Part shown: piece after piece, positions 10,125 through 19,215 of the stretch
Numbering within the stretch: the first letter of the stretch is position 1
Layout: every line of letters begins with the position of its first letter
Origin: Povalibacter uvarum
GTDB taxonomy: Bacteria > Pseudomonadota > Gammaproteobacteria > Steroidobacterales > Steroidobacteraceae
Length of the DNA: 64,000 bases
Assembly: GCF_014202975.1 (NCBI RefSeq)
Contig: NZ_JACHHZ010000001.1
Span: 372,001-436,000 of the forward strand
Direction: 5' to 3'
Notes under the pieces: generated by a model
Databases searched by the model: none
What the model was told of the DNA's origin: nothing
Seen by the model: the letters and a program-made list of their open reading frames with translations, nothing else
Made by a program: the position numbers and the translations under genes

Positions 10125-10508
10125 ATGCGACATTATGAGATTGTGTTTCTGGTCCACCCTGACCAGAGCGAACAGGTTCCGGCCATGCTGGAACGCTACA
10201 AGGGCATGATCAGCGCCGGCAACGGCACGATCCACCGCCTGGAAGACTGGGGCCGCCGCCAGCTGGCGTTCCCGATCGCCAAGGTTCACAAGGCGCACTA
10301 CGTTCTGCTGAACCTCGAGTGCGACGGCAAGACCCTCAACGAACTGACCGGTGCATTCCGCTTCAGCGATGCAGTCCTGCGTCATCTCGTGATCAAGATG
10401 GACAAGGCCGTCACCGAACCGTCGCCGATGGCGCGTTCGACTGACGAGTCCCGCGACGAGCGCTTCGCCGATGACGGCGATGACGATTCGCCTTCCGCGG
10501 CCGCCTGA
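10125..10508 (+). CDS. rpsF: 30S ribosomal protein S6
   Basis: The 127-aa S6 protein binds 16S rRNA with S18 on the platform of the small subunit. It opens with the canonical [18 protein letters not shown] and contains [20 protein letters not shown]. The tail is acidic ([11 protein letters not shown]), the region targeted by RimK in species that carry that ligase. AAGGAG at 10114-10119 sits 5 nt before ATG. It is first in the rpsF-rpsR-DUF2232-rplI cluster; priB is absent. Confidence 0.97.
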   Translation: MRHYEIVFLVHPDQSEQVPAMLERYKGMISAGNGTIHRLEDWGRRQLAFPIAKVHKAHYVLLNLECDGKTLNELTGAFRFSDAVLRHLVIKMDKAVTEPSPMARSTDESRDERFADDGDDDSPSAAA

Positions 10509-10533
10509 TCCATCCGTTCAAGAGGTTATTGCC

Positions 10534-10758
10534 ATGTCACGTTTTTTCCGCCGCCGTAAGTTCTGCCGCTTCACGGCTGAAGGCATCGAACAGATCGATT
10601 ACAAGGATCTGGGCATTCTCAAGGCTTACATCACGGAAACCGGCAAGATCGTTCCGAGCCGCATCACCGGGACGAAGTCGCACTATCAGCGTCAGCTCGC
10701 CGTTGCTGTGAAGCGCGCGCGCTACCTGGCACTGCTGCCGTACACCGATCAGCACTGA
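10534..10758 (+). CDS. rpsR: 30S ribosomal protein S18
   Basis: This 74-aa protein dimerises with S6. The sequence [20 protein letters not shown] followed by [20 protein letters not shown] and RRITGTK-like and [15 protein letters not shown] stretches is diagnostic. The ATG at 10534 is preceded by AGAGG and gives the family N-terminus. A strong hairpin terminator follows 14 bp after the stop. Confidence 0.97.
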   Translation: MSRFFRRRKFCRFTAEGIEQIDYKDLGILKAYITETGKIVPSRITGTKSHYQRQLAVAVKRARYLALLPYTDQH

Positions 10759-10772
10759 TCCGTTCTTCGTAA

Positions 10773-10808
10773 CGTGCGTCGGCCGCAGGGCCGGCGCACG
10801 CGCCCTTT
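10773..10808 (+). terminator. Hairpin terminator or attenuator after rpsR
   Basis: CGTGCGTCGGCC (10773-10784) pairs with GGCCGGCGCACG (10789-10800) around a GCAG loop, a 12-bp stem with one G-T wobble, followed by CGCCCTTTTC. It lies between rpsR and the membrane-protein gene, so it can reduce transcription of the distal genes relative to S6/S18. Confidence 0.65.
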
Positions 10809-10824
10809 TCAGGGCAGTGTGTCC

Positions 10825-11724
10825 ATGCATCACGCAATCGCAGCCTGGCTGACCCAGCGTCCCTGGCATGCAGCAGTCGCCGCCGCCTTCTGCGGCGCGC
10901 TGTCGTTGCAGATGCCGATGCCGTTCATGGTGCTGGCCGGAGCGATTCCGGTGCTGGTGATGCTGCGTGCCGACTGGCGCCAGGCGTTGCCGGTCGCAGC
11001 AACCTCAGCGGCCGCTGCCATCTGGATCGTGGTGACGCTGGGCGAGATGGTGCCGGGGTTGATCGCCGGACTGCTCGTGCTGATCGTGGGGCCGGCCCTG
11101 CTGGCGGCGCTGCTGAAGCGAACGGGTTCGCTGAATCTCTGTTTCCAGATCGCCGCGTCGGTGGTTGCCCTGGCGGTCATAGGGGTCTACCTCGCGCTGT
11201 CGGATCCGACCGCAATCTGGGTCGAACTGCTGCGCAGGGCGCTGGATTCGATGGAAGCGGCGGGATTGCACTTCGGTGGGGACACCGAGGCCATGATCGC
11301 CATCTGGGCCCGAACGATGTGGGGCGCGCTTGCGGCCCTGTCGATGACCACAGTGCTTGGGGCGCTGTTCCTGGGGTGCTGGTGGCAGACGCTGCTCGAC
11401 GCCCCCGGCCGGTTCGGGGCCGAATACCGCAAGCTGCGGTTGGGATTGGTGCTCGGACTGGCGGTAACGGTACTGTTCGTGACCGCATTCCTGAGCGATT
11501 CGGGTCTGGTCGCTTCGCTGGCCTGGGTGGCCTTCGCAGCCTTGTCCTTCCAGGGACTGGCCGCGGCCCATCGGAGCAAGGCGGGCGGAAAGTTGAATCG
11601 AGGCTGGCTGGCGGCGATCTACGTCCTGCTGGTCGTGCCGCTGTCGATGTCGGTTACGGTGCTGGTTTTGGCGATCTGGGGCTTCGCGGACAACTGGTTG
11701 CGACCCCGCGCCCAGACTGTGTGA
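10825..11724 (+). CDS. DUF2232 family integral membrane protein
   Basis: The 299-aa protein has about eight hydrophobic segments and few charged residues. A membrane protein of this size and position, between rpsR and rplI, is a conserved feature of Pseudomonas and Xanthomonas relatives and belongs to the DUF2232 (YybS-like) family. Its function is unknown. I start at ATG 10825 (MHHAIAAWLTQRPWH); the frame is open to 10774, but that extension lies inside the terminator hairpin. The 45-bp gap to rplI suggests cotranscription. Confidence 0.85.
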   Translation: MHHAIAAWLTQRPWHAAVAAAFCGALSLQMPMPFMVLAGAIPVLVMLRADWRQALPVAATSAAAAIWIVVTLGEMVPGLIAGLLVLIVGPALLAALLKRTGSLNLCFQIAASVVALAVIGVYLALSDPTAIWVELLRRALDSMEAAGLHFGGDTEAMIAIWARTMWGALAALSMTTVLGALFLGCWWQTLLDAPGRFGAEYRKLRLGLVLGLAVTVLFVTAFLSDSGLVASLAWVAFAALSFQGLAAAHRSKAGGKLNRGWLAAIYVLLVVPLSMSVTVLVLAIWGFADNWLRPRAQTV

Positions 11725-11769
11725 GTATTGCGTCAAGGCTATTGGTCAGTTTCAAGGCATAGGTGTCCT

Positions 11770-12219
11770 ATGGAAGTCATTCTGCTGCAGAAGGTTGCGA
11801 ACCTCGGCAACATCGGCGATCGCGTCAAGGTGAAGTCCGGTTACGGCCGCAACTTCCTGCTGCCCGCGGGCAAGGCGACGCTCGCCACTGAAGAGAACGT
11901 CGCGAAGTTCGAGTCGCGTCGCGCCGAAATCGAAAAGGCCGCGAAGGTCGAGCTCGATGCCGCCCAGGCTCGCGCTGCGAAGCTCGAAGGCTTCAAGCTC
12001 ACGCTCACGGCGAAGGCCGGCGGCGAAGGCAAGCTCTTCGGCTCGATCGGCACCACGGACATCGCTGAAGGTGCCCGCAAGGCGGGTCACCAGATCGAGC
12101 GTGCGGAAGTGCGCCTGCCGAACGGCCCGATCCGTCAGGCCGGCGAGCACGTAGTGCAGGTCCACCTGCACACCGATCTGACGATCGACCTGCCGGTCAT
12201 CATCATCGGCGAAGAGTAA
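11770..12219 (+). CDS. rplI: 50S ribosomal protein L9
   Basis: L9 is a 149-aa, two-domain protein joined by a long helix. The N-terminal domain MEVILLQKVANLGNIGDRVK and VKSGYGRNFLLPAGKATLAT is canonical, and the C-terminal domain contains LFGSIGTTDIAEG. Length equals E. coli L9. The start at ATG 11770 excludes 14 upstream in-frame codons that do not match the family. dnaB follows 23 bp later. Confidence 0.97.
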   Translation: MEVILLQKVANLGNIGDRVKVKSGYGRNFLLPAGKATLATEENVAKFESRRAEIEKAAKVELDAAQARAAKLEGFKLTLTAKAGGEGKLFGSIGTTDIAEGARKAGHQIERAEVRLPNGPIRQAGEHVVQVHLHTDLTIDLPVIIIGEE

Positions 12220-12242
12220 TCGCGTTACCGGCGGCAACACAG

Positions 12243-13667
12243 ATGCCGGGCACCGAGCCAAAAGTCCCGTTCGGCGGTTCGCGCCGCGATCGGGACCGTG
12301 CGGTGGTCGATGACATCCGTGTGCCGCCGCATTCGGTGGAAGCCGAGCAGGCCGTGCTCGGCGGTCTCATGCTCGACAACCGGGGATGGGATGCGATCGC
12401 CGATCGCATGACGGCCGACGATTTCTATCGTCGCGATCACCAGCTGATCTTCGAGGGCATCGCCGACCTGGCGGCCCGCAGCGAGCCCTTCGACGCCGTC
12501 ACGCTCTCCGAAGCGCTCGAACGCAAATCGCTGTCGGAACAGACCGGCGGCCTCATCTACCTCGCGGGCCTGGTCCGCGACACTCCCAGCGCAGCCAACA
12601 TCCGGGCCTATGCGGAAATCGTCCGCAAGCGTTCGGTCCTGCGCAAACTGATTCATGTCGGCGGCACGATCGCCGCCAGCGCCTACGATCCGGAAGGGCG
12701 CGAAGCGAACGAAATCGTCGACGAAGCGGAGCGGCTCGTCTTCGAAATTGCCGAGAGCGGCAACAAGGCGGGTTCGGGCTTCGTCCCGCTGCGCAACGAG
12801 CTCGGCGCCGTCATCGATCGCCTCGACATGCTGGCCCAGAACAAAGGCCAGCTCACCGGCATCAGCACCGGCTTCACGCGGCTCGACGAAATGACGGCAG
12901 GCCTGCAGAAGGGCGATCTCATCGTCATCGCCGGCCGACCGTCGATGGGCAAGACGACGTTCGCGCTCAACATTGCCGAGAACGCCGCCTTCGGTCCGAA
13001 GAAGGCGAAGGTGGGCATCTTCAGCATGGAAATGTCGCGAGACTCGCTGGCGTTCCGCATGGTCTCGTCGCTTGGTCGAGTCGATCAGAGCCATCTTCGC
13101 GTCGGCAACATCGACGGCGAGGAGTGGTCCCGCGTGAACACGGCGATCAGCATGATGAAGGAAGCGCCGATCTACATCGACGATACCGGCGCGCTGACGC
13201 CTACGGATGTTCGTGCACGCGCTCGACGCCTGAAGCGCGAGCACGGGCTCGATCTCATCGTGCTCGATTACTTGCAGCTCATGCAGGTGTCGGGCAACAC
13301 GGAAAACCGCGCGACTGAAATCTCCGAGATCTCGCGTTCGCTCAAGGCGCTGGCGAAGGAGCTGGCGGTGCCGGTGATCGCGCTCTCGCAGCTCAATCGA
13401 AGCGTCGAGCAGCGCACGGACAAGAAGCCCGTGATGTCGGACCTGCGCGAGTCGGGCGCCATCGAGCAGGACGCCGACCTGATCATGATGATCTATCGCG
13501 AAGAGGTGTACGACAAGAACACCACCCGCAAGGGCATCGCCGACATCATCATCGCCAAGCAGCGTAACGGCGAGATCGGCGAGATCGCGCTCACCTTCCT
13601 GGGCAAATACACCAAGTTCGAAAACTTCGCACCCGAGTCTTCCTACGGCGACGGTTCATTCCGGTGA
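12243..13667 (+). CDS. dnaB: Replicative DNA helicase DnaB
   Basis: The 474-aa hexameric helicase unwinds DNA at the replication fork. The N-terminal domain starts at about residue 22 with RVPPHSVEAEQAVLGGLML. The RecA-like ATPase domain carries Walker A GRPSMGKTT and the helicase motifs FSMEMS, DYLQLM and SQLNRSVEQR. Gene order rplI-dnaB-alr is typical. The alr start overlaps the stop codon (GTGA). Confidence 0.97.
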   Translation: MPGTEPKVPFGGSRRDRDRAVVDDIRVPPHSVEAEQAVLGGLMLDNRGWDAIADRMTADDFYRRDHQLIFEGIADLAARSEPFDAVTLSEALERKSLSEQTGGLIYLAGLVRDTPSAANIRAYAEIVRKRSVLRKLIHVGGTIAASAYDPEGREANEIVDEAERLVFEIAESGNKAGSGFVPLRNELGAVIDRLDMLAQNKGQLTGISTGFTRLDEMTAGLQKGDLIVIAGRPSMGKTTFALNIAENAAFGPKKAKVGIFSMEMSRDSLAFRMVSSLGRVDQSHLRVGNIDGEEWSRVNTAISMMKEAPIYIDDTGALTPTDVRARARRLKREHGLDLIVLDYLQLMQVSGNTENRATEISEISRSLKALAKELAVPVIALSQLNRSVEQRTDKKPVMSDLRESGAIEQDADLIMMIYREEVYDKNTTRKGIADIIIAKQRNGEIGEIALTFLGKYTKFENFAPESSYGDGSFR

Positions 13668-14734
13668 GCTTCCCCACCGCGACGATCGATGCGAGCGCGT
13701 TGCGTCACAACCTCGCCGCGGTCCGCCGTTTCGCTCCCGCTTCGAAAGTCCTGGCCGTCATCAAGGCGAATGCCTATGGCCACGGCATCGTGCCCGTTGC
13801 GCATGCGCTCGACAGTGCAGATGCATTCGGTGTGGCGCGCATCGGAGAAGGGCTGGCGCTGCGCGCTGGTGGGATCACGCGGCCGATCGTGCTGCTAGAG
13901 GGTGTTTTCAGCAACGATGAGCTGCAGCAGGCGGCGGCGGCGAACTTCGAGCTCGTCGTGCATTCGCTGGCTCAGGTCGAGCAGCTTGAACAGGCGGGCG
14001 CAGCGCATCGCTTCGATGTCTGGCTGAAACTCAATACCGGCATGAACCGGCTGGGAGTGACGCCGGCAGAGTTCGATGAGGTGCGTCGTCGTCTGCAAAC
14101 ATGCGCCGCGGTCGGCCGCATTCGTTTGATGACTCATCTGTTCGGCGCCGAAGAAGCGGGCGGAGTAGGGACCCGTCAGCAGATCGGCGACTTTCTCGCG
14201 ATGACCGCGGGAATGAGCCTCGATCGCAGCGTGGCGAATTCCGCGGGGCTGATCGCATGGCCAGAAGCCCGGACCGAATGGGTCAGGCCGGGGCTCATGC
14301 TCTACGGCATTTCACCGATTCCAGGCCAGAGTGCCGATCAGCTCGGCTTGCGTCCCGCAATGACACTGACGACGCAGCTCATCGCCGTGCGTCGCGTGAC
14401 GCGTGGGGAAGGTGTTGGCTACAACGCCATCTGGCGTGCGCCCAAGGATTCTCTGATCGGTATTGCTGCGATTGGCTACGGCGACGGCTACGCGCGCAAT
14501 GTGCGAAGCGGCGCGCCGGTGCTGGTCAACAGTCATCCCGCCACGGTTGCCGGTCGGGTCTCGATGGACATGACAGCGATCGATGTCACCGATGTTCCGG
14601 ACGCAAAGATCGGTGATTCCGTCGTGCTGTGGGGAGAGGGAGTTCCCGCCGATCGGGTCGCGTCGTACGCGGATACGATCGCGTACGAGCTCGTCTGCGG
14701 GATTGCGCAGCGGGTGACGCGGGTCTGGAGGTAG
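13664..14734 (+). CDS. alr: Alanine racemase
   Basis: This 356-aa PLP enzyme makes D-alanine for peptidoglycan. The PLP lysine is K34 in VIKANAYGHG. The catalytic tyrosine lies in GEGVGYNAIW, and GRVSMDMTAIDVT near residue 285 is the substrate-binding motif. The GTG start overlaps the dnaB stop, so translation is likely coupled. A symmetrical hairpin at 14745-14764 separates it from the convergent FHA gene. Confidence 0.95.
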   Translation: MSFPTATIDASALRHNLAAVRRFAPASKVLAVIKANAYGHGIVPVAHALDSADAFGVARIGEGLALRAGGITRPIVLLEGVFSNDELQQAAAANFELVVHSLAQVEQLEQAGAAHRFDVWLKLNTGMNRLGVTPAEFDEVRRRLQTCAAVGRIRLMTHLFGAEEAGGVGTRQQIGDFLAMTAGMSLDRSVANSAGLIAWPEARTEWVRPGLMLYGISPIPGQSADQLGLRPAMTLTTQLIAVRRVTRGEGVGYNAIWRAPKDSLIGIAAIGYGDGYARNVRSGAPVLVNSHPATVAGRVSMDMTAIDVTDVPDAKIGDSVVLWGEGVPADRVASYADTIAYELVCGIAQRVTRVWR

Positions 14735-14744
14735 AGAGTCTGTC

Positions 14745-14764
14745 ACTCCCGCGCAGGCGGGAGT
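14745..14764. repeat. Perfect hairpin between convergent alr and FHA gene (REP-like)
   Basis: ACTCCCGC (14745-14752), loop GCAG, and GCGGGAGT (14757-14764) form a perfect 8-bp stem flanked by TGTC and CCATG. The motif resembles widespread CCCGC-nnn-GCGGG intergenic repeats. Placed between converging genes, it may stop transcription in both directions. Confidence 0.5.
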
Positions 14765-14793
14765 CCATGCCTTTGTGCAGATGTCGGAAGAAA

Positions 14794-15576
14794 TCAGCTC
14801 TCGAAGAATCCCATCTTCACGCCCGCGAGCAGGATGACGTCGTTGTCCTGCAGCTTGCGTGCTTGCTCTCCGATCGCGCTTCCGTTCACCTGCGGGTAAT
14901 CGCTCGGCTTGCCGCTGTCGACATGCACGATGAAGAAGCCGTCGGCACGGCGAGTAATCGCCGCGACCTGGACGCCGGGGCGTCCGAGGGTCGTCAGTGC
15001 CTTGTTGAGCTCGAGCTCGCGTCCCGCGAATGCGCCGCTCAACACCTGGAGCTTTGCCTTCGGCAGGGCGACGGGGTGTTCGCCAGTCGCGCTCGATGAT
15101 GCCAGGCCAGGACGTGCCGCGGTCGCAGCTGTCGACGGTGTCGCAGCGGGAGCAGCCTTCGGCGGTGCCGGCGCGGCGGGAGGAGGTGGCACCATCGTCT
15201 GTGCCTTCTTCGCCGCAGCAGCAGCGACTGCGGAGCCCGGCGTGATGATCATGGTCTTCTCGAACTCATCCGGTTCGGAGTCCATGCTCTGCGTATCGAC
15301 GAAACGCAGCTGATGGTGACCGACGGTCACGACATCGCCGTGCTGGAGCGCGTGCTTCTTGATCAGCTTGCCGTTGACGTAAGTGCCATTGGTGCTGTTC
15401 AGATCCTCGAGGAACGAATCGTTGAGGATGTTGATGACCAGCGAGTGATGGCCGCTGACGGCAGGATTGTCGATCCGGATATCGTTATCCGGCAGGCGAC
15501 CGACCGTATAACGTTCCTTGTTCATGTTGTATTCGGCCATCACCTGGCCATCCAGGCTAAGGATCAACCGTGCCAT
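14794..15576 (-). CDS. Double FHA-domain protein
   Basis: The 260-aa cytoplasmic protein has an N-terminal FHA domain (residues about 20-90) with the phosphothreonine-binding hallmarks YTVGRLPDNDI, SGHHSLV and LNSTNGTYVNG. A Pro/Ala-rich linker (about 125-170) follows, then a second, degenerate FHA-like domain (about 175-260) with TTLGRPG and a late N-G pair. FHA domains read phosphothreonine, so this is likely a reader or target for the kinase encoded in the same cluster. It is transcribed after the PP2C gene (48-bp gap). Threonines before Pro/Val (KTMIITPG, AQTMVPPP) are possible phosphosites. Partner identity is inference. Confidence 0.85.
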   Translation of the reverse strand: MARLILSLDGQVMAEYNMNKERYTVGRLPDNDIRIDNPAVSGHHSLVINILNDSFLEDLNSTNGTYVNGKLIKKHALQHGDVVTVGHHQLRFVDTQSMDSEPDEFEKTMIITPGSAVAAAAAKKAQTMVPPPPAAPAPPKAAPAATPSTAATAARPGLASSSATGEHPVALPKAKLQVLSGAFAGRELELNKALTTLGRPGVQVAAITRRADGFFIVHVDSGKPSDYPQVNGSAIGEQARKLQDNDVILLAGVKMGFFES

Positions 15577-15624
15577 GTCGTATGCCTCGTCCCCAAAGTG
15601 GTTGCCGCAGCCGGCGCCAGCAAA

Positions 15625-16446
15625 CTAACCGAACCAGCGCAGGATTTTGTCAACCACACGGTTCTTTGCTGCGAACGAGTCGACAACTTGCGCAAGAATA
15701 ATCGAGACGTTGTCCCGTCCGCCGTTATCGTTCGATAACTGAATCAACTGCTTAGCGACTGTTTCAAGACTAGCACTAAAGGTGCTGAGAGTTAAGTGAA
15801 TGTCGTCGTCCTCGACCATGTCCGACAAGCCGTCCGAGCAAAGGACGTAAAAATCGCCCTTTTCCGCCGCATGTTCATGCAATTCGACGTCCACGGTGGG
15901 TTCGACCCCCAGCGCTCTTGTGACGTAGTTCTTGTTTGTAGCCCTCTGGGCCTCGGCCGGGGAGTAGAACCCCCGGTCCACCAGCTCCTGGAGCAGGGAG
16001 TGATCCATGGTCATCTGCTCGAACCGGTTCGCCCGCATCCGGTAGGCCCGGGAGTCGCCGACATGGGCGATGGCGACCTTGTTGTTGAAGAACAGACAGG
16101 CCACCACGGTCGTGCCCATACCCTCGCACTGGGGCTGGGTCTTGGCGGTCTGGTAAATGATCTTGTTGGCACGCGCGATGGCGTCGCGCAGGACGATGCT
16201 GGGCCGCTGCATGCCGGTCTCAGGATCTTCCGTGCTCATGTCCTGGTGTTCGATCGCTTCTTTCACCAGGCCCACGATGGTCTTTACCGCGATGCCGCTG
16301 GCGACTTCACCCGCGTTGTAGCCGCCCATGCCGTCCGCGAGGACGAACAGGCCGATATCCGCATCGACCCCGATGGTGTCCTCATTGTGCTCACGGACGC
16401 GGCCGACATCGCTCAGCCCGACGGATCGGATCTTGCCGCGCATCAT
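15625..16446 (-). CDS. PP2C-family Ser/Thr protein phosphatase
   Basis: The 273-aa PPM-type phosphatase shows the metal-binding motifs VGRVREHNEDT, LADGMGGYNAGEVAS, HVGDSRAYR, CSDGLSDMVEDDD and GGRDNVSIIL. It should remove phosphates added by the adjacent kinase. Length is typical of soluble bacterial PP2C (Stp/PrpC). Two tandem ATGs allow a start at 16446 or 16443. It lies 28 bp after the kinase gene and 48 bp before the FHA gene, all on the minus strand. Confidence 0.93.
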   Translation of the reverse strand: MMRGKIRSVGLSDVGRVREHNEDTIGVDADIGLFVLADGMGGYNAGEVASGIAVKTIVGLVKEAIEHQDMSTEDPETGMQRPSIVLRDAIARANKIIYQTAKTQPQCEGMGTTVVACLFFNNKVAIAHVGDSRAYRMRANRFEQMTMDHSLLQELVDRGFYSPAEAQRATNKNYVTRALGVEPTVDVELHEHAAEKGDFYVLCSDGLSDMVEDDDIHLTLSTFSASLETVAKQLIQLSNDNGGRDNVSIILAQVVDSFAAKNRVVDKILRWFG

Positions 16447-16474
16447 GAAGGTCTCCCGATCATGCTAGCGGCGG

Positions 16475-19045
16475 TCATGGGAGCAACCACTCATGTTCAC
16501 TCTTGGCCTTTTCAGGCTCGAGGCTCTTGGCGCAGGCATGCAGATCGGCAGCGAACTGGGCACAGGTGGGGTAACGGTCGTCCGCGGACTTTGCGAGGAC
16601 CCGATCGATGATGGCGTCGAGGCCTTCCGGCAGCTCGGGGCGCACCAGCCGGATCGGGGTATGAGGCTCTGTCGCGATCTTCTGCATCAGGCGCGGCATC
16701 GATTCGGCGCGGAACGGCAACTGACCCGTCAACAGCTGGTACAGGCTGACGCCGAGTGCGAATTGATCGGAACGGCCATCGAGGCTGCGGCCTTCCAGCT
16801 GTTCCGGCGACATGAATGAAGGGGTGCCCAGGACGATTCCGGTTTTCGTTCGGCTTGTATCGGTCAGTCGTGCGATCCCGAAGTCGGTGATCTTCAGCTC
16901 ATCGGTCTCGGCATTGAACATTATATTAGCCGGTTTGATATCGCGATGAACCACGTTCTGCCGGTGCGCATAGTGCAGGGCTTCGGCGGTTCGGGCCACG
17001 AGGGTCATCACGGTTTTCGGCGGAAGCAGTCTTGTGCTATCCGTGTAGTGGCTCAGGTGCTGACCGCGCAGATATTCCATGGCGATGTACGCGAGTCCGG
17101 CATCTTCACCCGCGTCGTAGACGGTGACGATGCTCGGATGATTCAGCCGGCCGGCCATTTCGGCTTCACGGAAGAAGCGGGCCCGCGCCTCTTCGAGATC
17201 GTTCTCCTCGAACTCATCGGCCAGCGGAATCGCCTTGATGGCGACCACGCGATTGATGTTCGGGTCACGGCCCAGGTACACCACACCCATCGCGCCCTTG
17301 CCGAGTTCGCGCTCGAGCTCGTAGCGGCCGAGCTTGCGACCCAATGACTTCGGCTGCTGCTCGCCGAACGGATCGTCGCTGAAGTCTTCGATGCGGCGGT
17401 CGCTGCGAGGCGGCGGCGGCACGGCGCGGATCTTCGTCTTGTCGGGTTGCTGTGGCTGTTCGCGTGCAGGGCGATCTTCGGCGACGCGGGCTCGTCGCGC
17501 ACGAAGGTCGCGATAGTTCGGGTCCCGGGTTGCGATGTGACCGTACACCGCCGCGGCCTTCTGATTCTGACGCCGGCGCTCGAAGTCCATGCCGAGGAAA
17601 TAGAGCAGCTCCATCGTCGGCGCATCGAGGGGGCAGCGGCGATACGTTTCGAATGCGAGATCGAGCTGGCCCTGTCGCTGGAATGTCTGGCCGAGCGAAC
17701 GCAGATTCGCCGTAGGGTCCTTGGCACTCGTGGCGCGAACGTTTGCTTGCCGCACCAGATCGCCGAGCAGATAAAGGATGTAGCCGGCGACGGCTGCAAC
17801 AGCAGGCGTCAGCAACTGAACCCACGTATTCGTCGAACCGAGCACACCGAAGTCCGCGATAGCCAGGATCGCCGCGACCAGCACCGTGGCGAGCGCGCCC
17901 ATGGCGGGGCCTGCCGCGGGCAGTATGAACGCAGCGAACAGAATTACGCCGAGCGCCACGGCCCATTCAGTAGCAATCGCCGAGCCCGGCCGCGCGAATG
18001 TCGTTCCCTGAATCAGGTTCACCGTCGTGCTGGCGGTGATGGCATTTACGGTCATGAGCTTGCCGACCGGCGTCGCCATCGCATCGTCGGAATCCACGAT
18101 GCCCACGATCACGATCTTGTCGCGCAGCTCGGCGGACGGCACGCTGCCATCGAGCACCTGCTGGTACGAATATCGTTTGAACGCCGTGTTGGGAACGAAG
18201 TGCGGATGGCTGCGCAGCTGATCGTCGAGAGCGATGCTGCGGTTGCCGATACGCATTGTCGTGTCGGAAGTGAAGAGCGCGTCGGAGTCCATGGCACGAG
18301 CCGCGATGGAGGTGGCCATGGAAGGCAGCAACTGCTCGCCCACGCGCACGGCCGCGATATCGTCGCGCAGGACGCCATCACTGTCGGCGGCGATGTAGAT
18401 GTGGCCAACCGCCGTCACCTGCTGCGCGAGTGTGTCGGAGAGGGACTGTGTAATGCGGGCCTTAGTGGCGACTGCATGGGCGGCCCGTTCCGGTGTTGCG
18501 AAGAGCCGGTCGGGAAGATTTGCGGTATCCGTCGTTTCGGTCGTCGTCCTGATCTCGATCGGCAGGACCACGTTGCCGTGCTGCCGGATCGCCGCGGAGA
18601 GTTGTGCATCGGGATCGACCGAGTTCCCCGACGCTCTCAGCAACTCACGCAGTTGCACGGCTTCTTCGGAGTTGCCGAGCTCGGATGCTTCGAGCAGGGT
18701 CAGCGCGGCGCGAACCCGTTCGGTCTCGGCGGCGCTCTGCGACGTGCCGAGCGGCATTGTGAAAGCAACGACCTTCGCGCCGCTTTCAGTCAGTTCCCGG
18801 AGCAGATCGGCATGGACGCCATGAGGCCACGGCCAGGTGCCCAGTTCCGCGAGGCTTTGCTGGTCGATGTCGACCAGCACGATGTCTTCCGCGGCAGGCG
18901 GATCGGACGAGCGTTGTGCACGATCGTACGCAGCCAGCTCGAGCGGAGCGAACGGGGAGGGCGTGACCAGCCGTCCAATGGCAATCACCGCGGCTGCTGC
19001 AATGCCGCCTGGAAGCCAGGAAAAACGCGCCAGTCTGGAAGCCAC
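16475..19045 (-). CDS. CHASE2-domain membrane Ser/Thr protein kinase with TPR-like linker
   Basis: The predicted 856-aa kinase has an N-terminal membrane segment (about residues 10-28) and an extracytoplasmic CHASE2 sensor (about 40-350; VLVDIDQQSLAELGTWPWP, VIVGIVDSDD). Three membrane segments follow (about 358-437), then a TPR-like helical stretch (about 450-535) and a Hanks-type kinase domain (about 573-840). The kinase has GKGAMGVVYLG, the catalytic HRDIKPAN near 698, DFG and GTPSFMSPEQ. GTG at 19045 is chosen because a TATACT -10 lies 28 bp upstream; the frame stays open to 19312 but would cross the divergent radA start. The exact start is uncertain. Confidence 0.88.
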   Translation of the reverse strand: MASRLARFSWLPGGIAAAAVIAIGRLVTPSPFAPLELAAYDRAQRSSDPPAAEDIVLVDIDQQSLAELGTWPWPHGVHADLLRELTESGAKVVAFTMPLGTSQSAAETERVRAALTLLEASELGNSEEAVQLRELLRASGNSVDPDAQLSAAIRQHGNVVLPIEIRTTTETTDTANLPDRLFATPERAAHAVATKARITQSLSDTLAQQVTAVGHIYIAADSDGVLRDDIAAVRVGEQLLPSMATSIAARAMDSDALFTSDTTMRIGNRSIALDDQLRSHPHFVPNTAFKRYSYQQVLDGSVPSAELRDKIVIVGIVDSDDAMATPVGKLMTVNAITASTTVNLIQGTTFARPGSAIATEWAVALGVILFAAFILPAAGPAMGALATVLVAAILAIADFGVLGSTNTWVQLLTPAVAAVAGYILYLLGDLVRQANVRATSAKDPTANLRSLGQTFQRQGQLDLAFETYRRCPLDAPTMELLYFLGMDFERRRQNQKAAAVYGHIATRDPNYRDLRARRARVAEDRPAREQPQQPDKTKIRAVPPPPRSDRRIEDFSDDPFGEQQPKSLGRKLGRYELERELGKGAMGVVYLGRDPNINRVVAIKAIPLADEFEENDLEEARARFFREAEMAGRLNHPSIVTVYDAGEDAGLAYIAMEYLRGQHLSHYTDSTRLLPPKTVMTLVARTAEALHYAHRQNVVHRDIKPANIMFNAETDELKITDFGIARLTDTSRTKTGIVLGTPSFMSPEQLEGRSLDGRSDQFALGVSLYQLLTGQLPFRAESMPRLMQKIATEPHTPIRLVRPELPEGLDAIIDRVLAKSADDRYPTCAQFAADLHACAKSLEPEKAKSEHEWLLP

Positions 19046-19072
19046 GGAAACCCCATTCTTATGTCTGAAGGC

Positions 19073-19078
19073 AGTATA
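19073..19078 (-). promoter_or_regulatory. Putative -10 of the kinase-PP2C-FHA operon
   Basis: TATACT on the minus strand, 27 bp before the proposed GTG start at 19045. No good -35 sits 16-18 bp upstream. It supports the downstream start choice because initiation would fall near 19066, after the longer candidate starts. Confidence 0.35.
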
Positions 19079-19215
19079 GACGAATGGCCTTCCGCAGATT
19101 GCTGGCGGCGTCACACCCGCCGTTTGCATTTCAAGTCTGCTATGTGTGAATTGGCTCACCGAAATCCGGATTGCTGAGGTAGGCTCCGCCGCTTTCGCGA
19201 CGCAGTTCATTCGAC

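Noticed and set aside
17447-19177. 576-codon plus-strand frame opposite the CHASE2 kinase
   Set aside because: Strong kinase motifs lie on the minus strand; the plus frame has no family resemblance.
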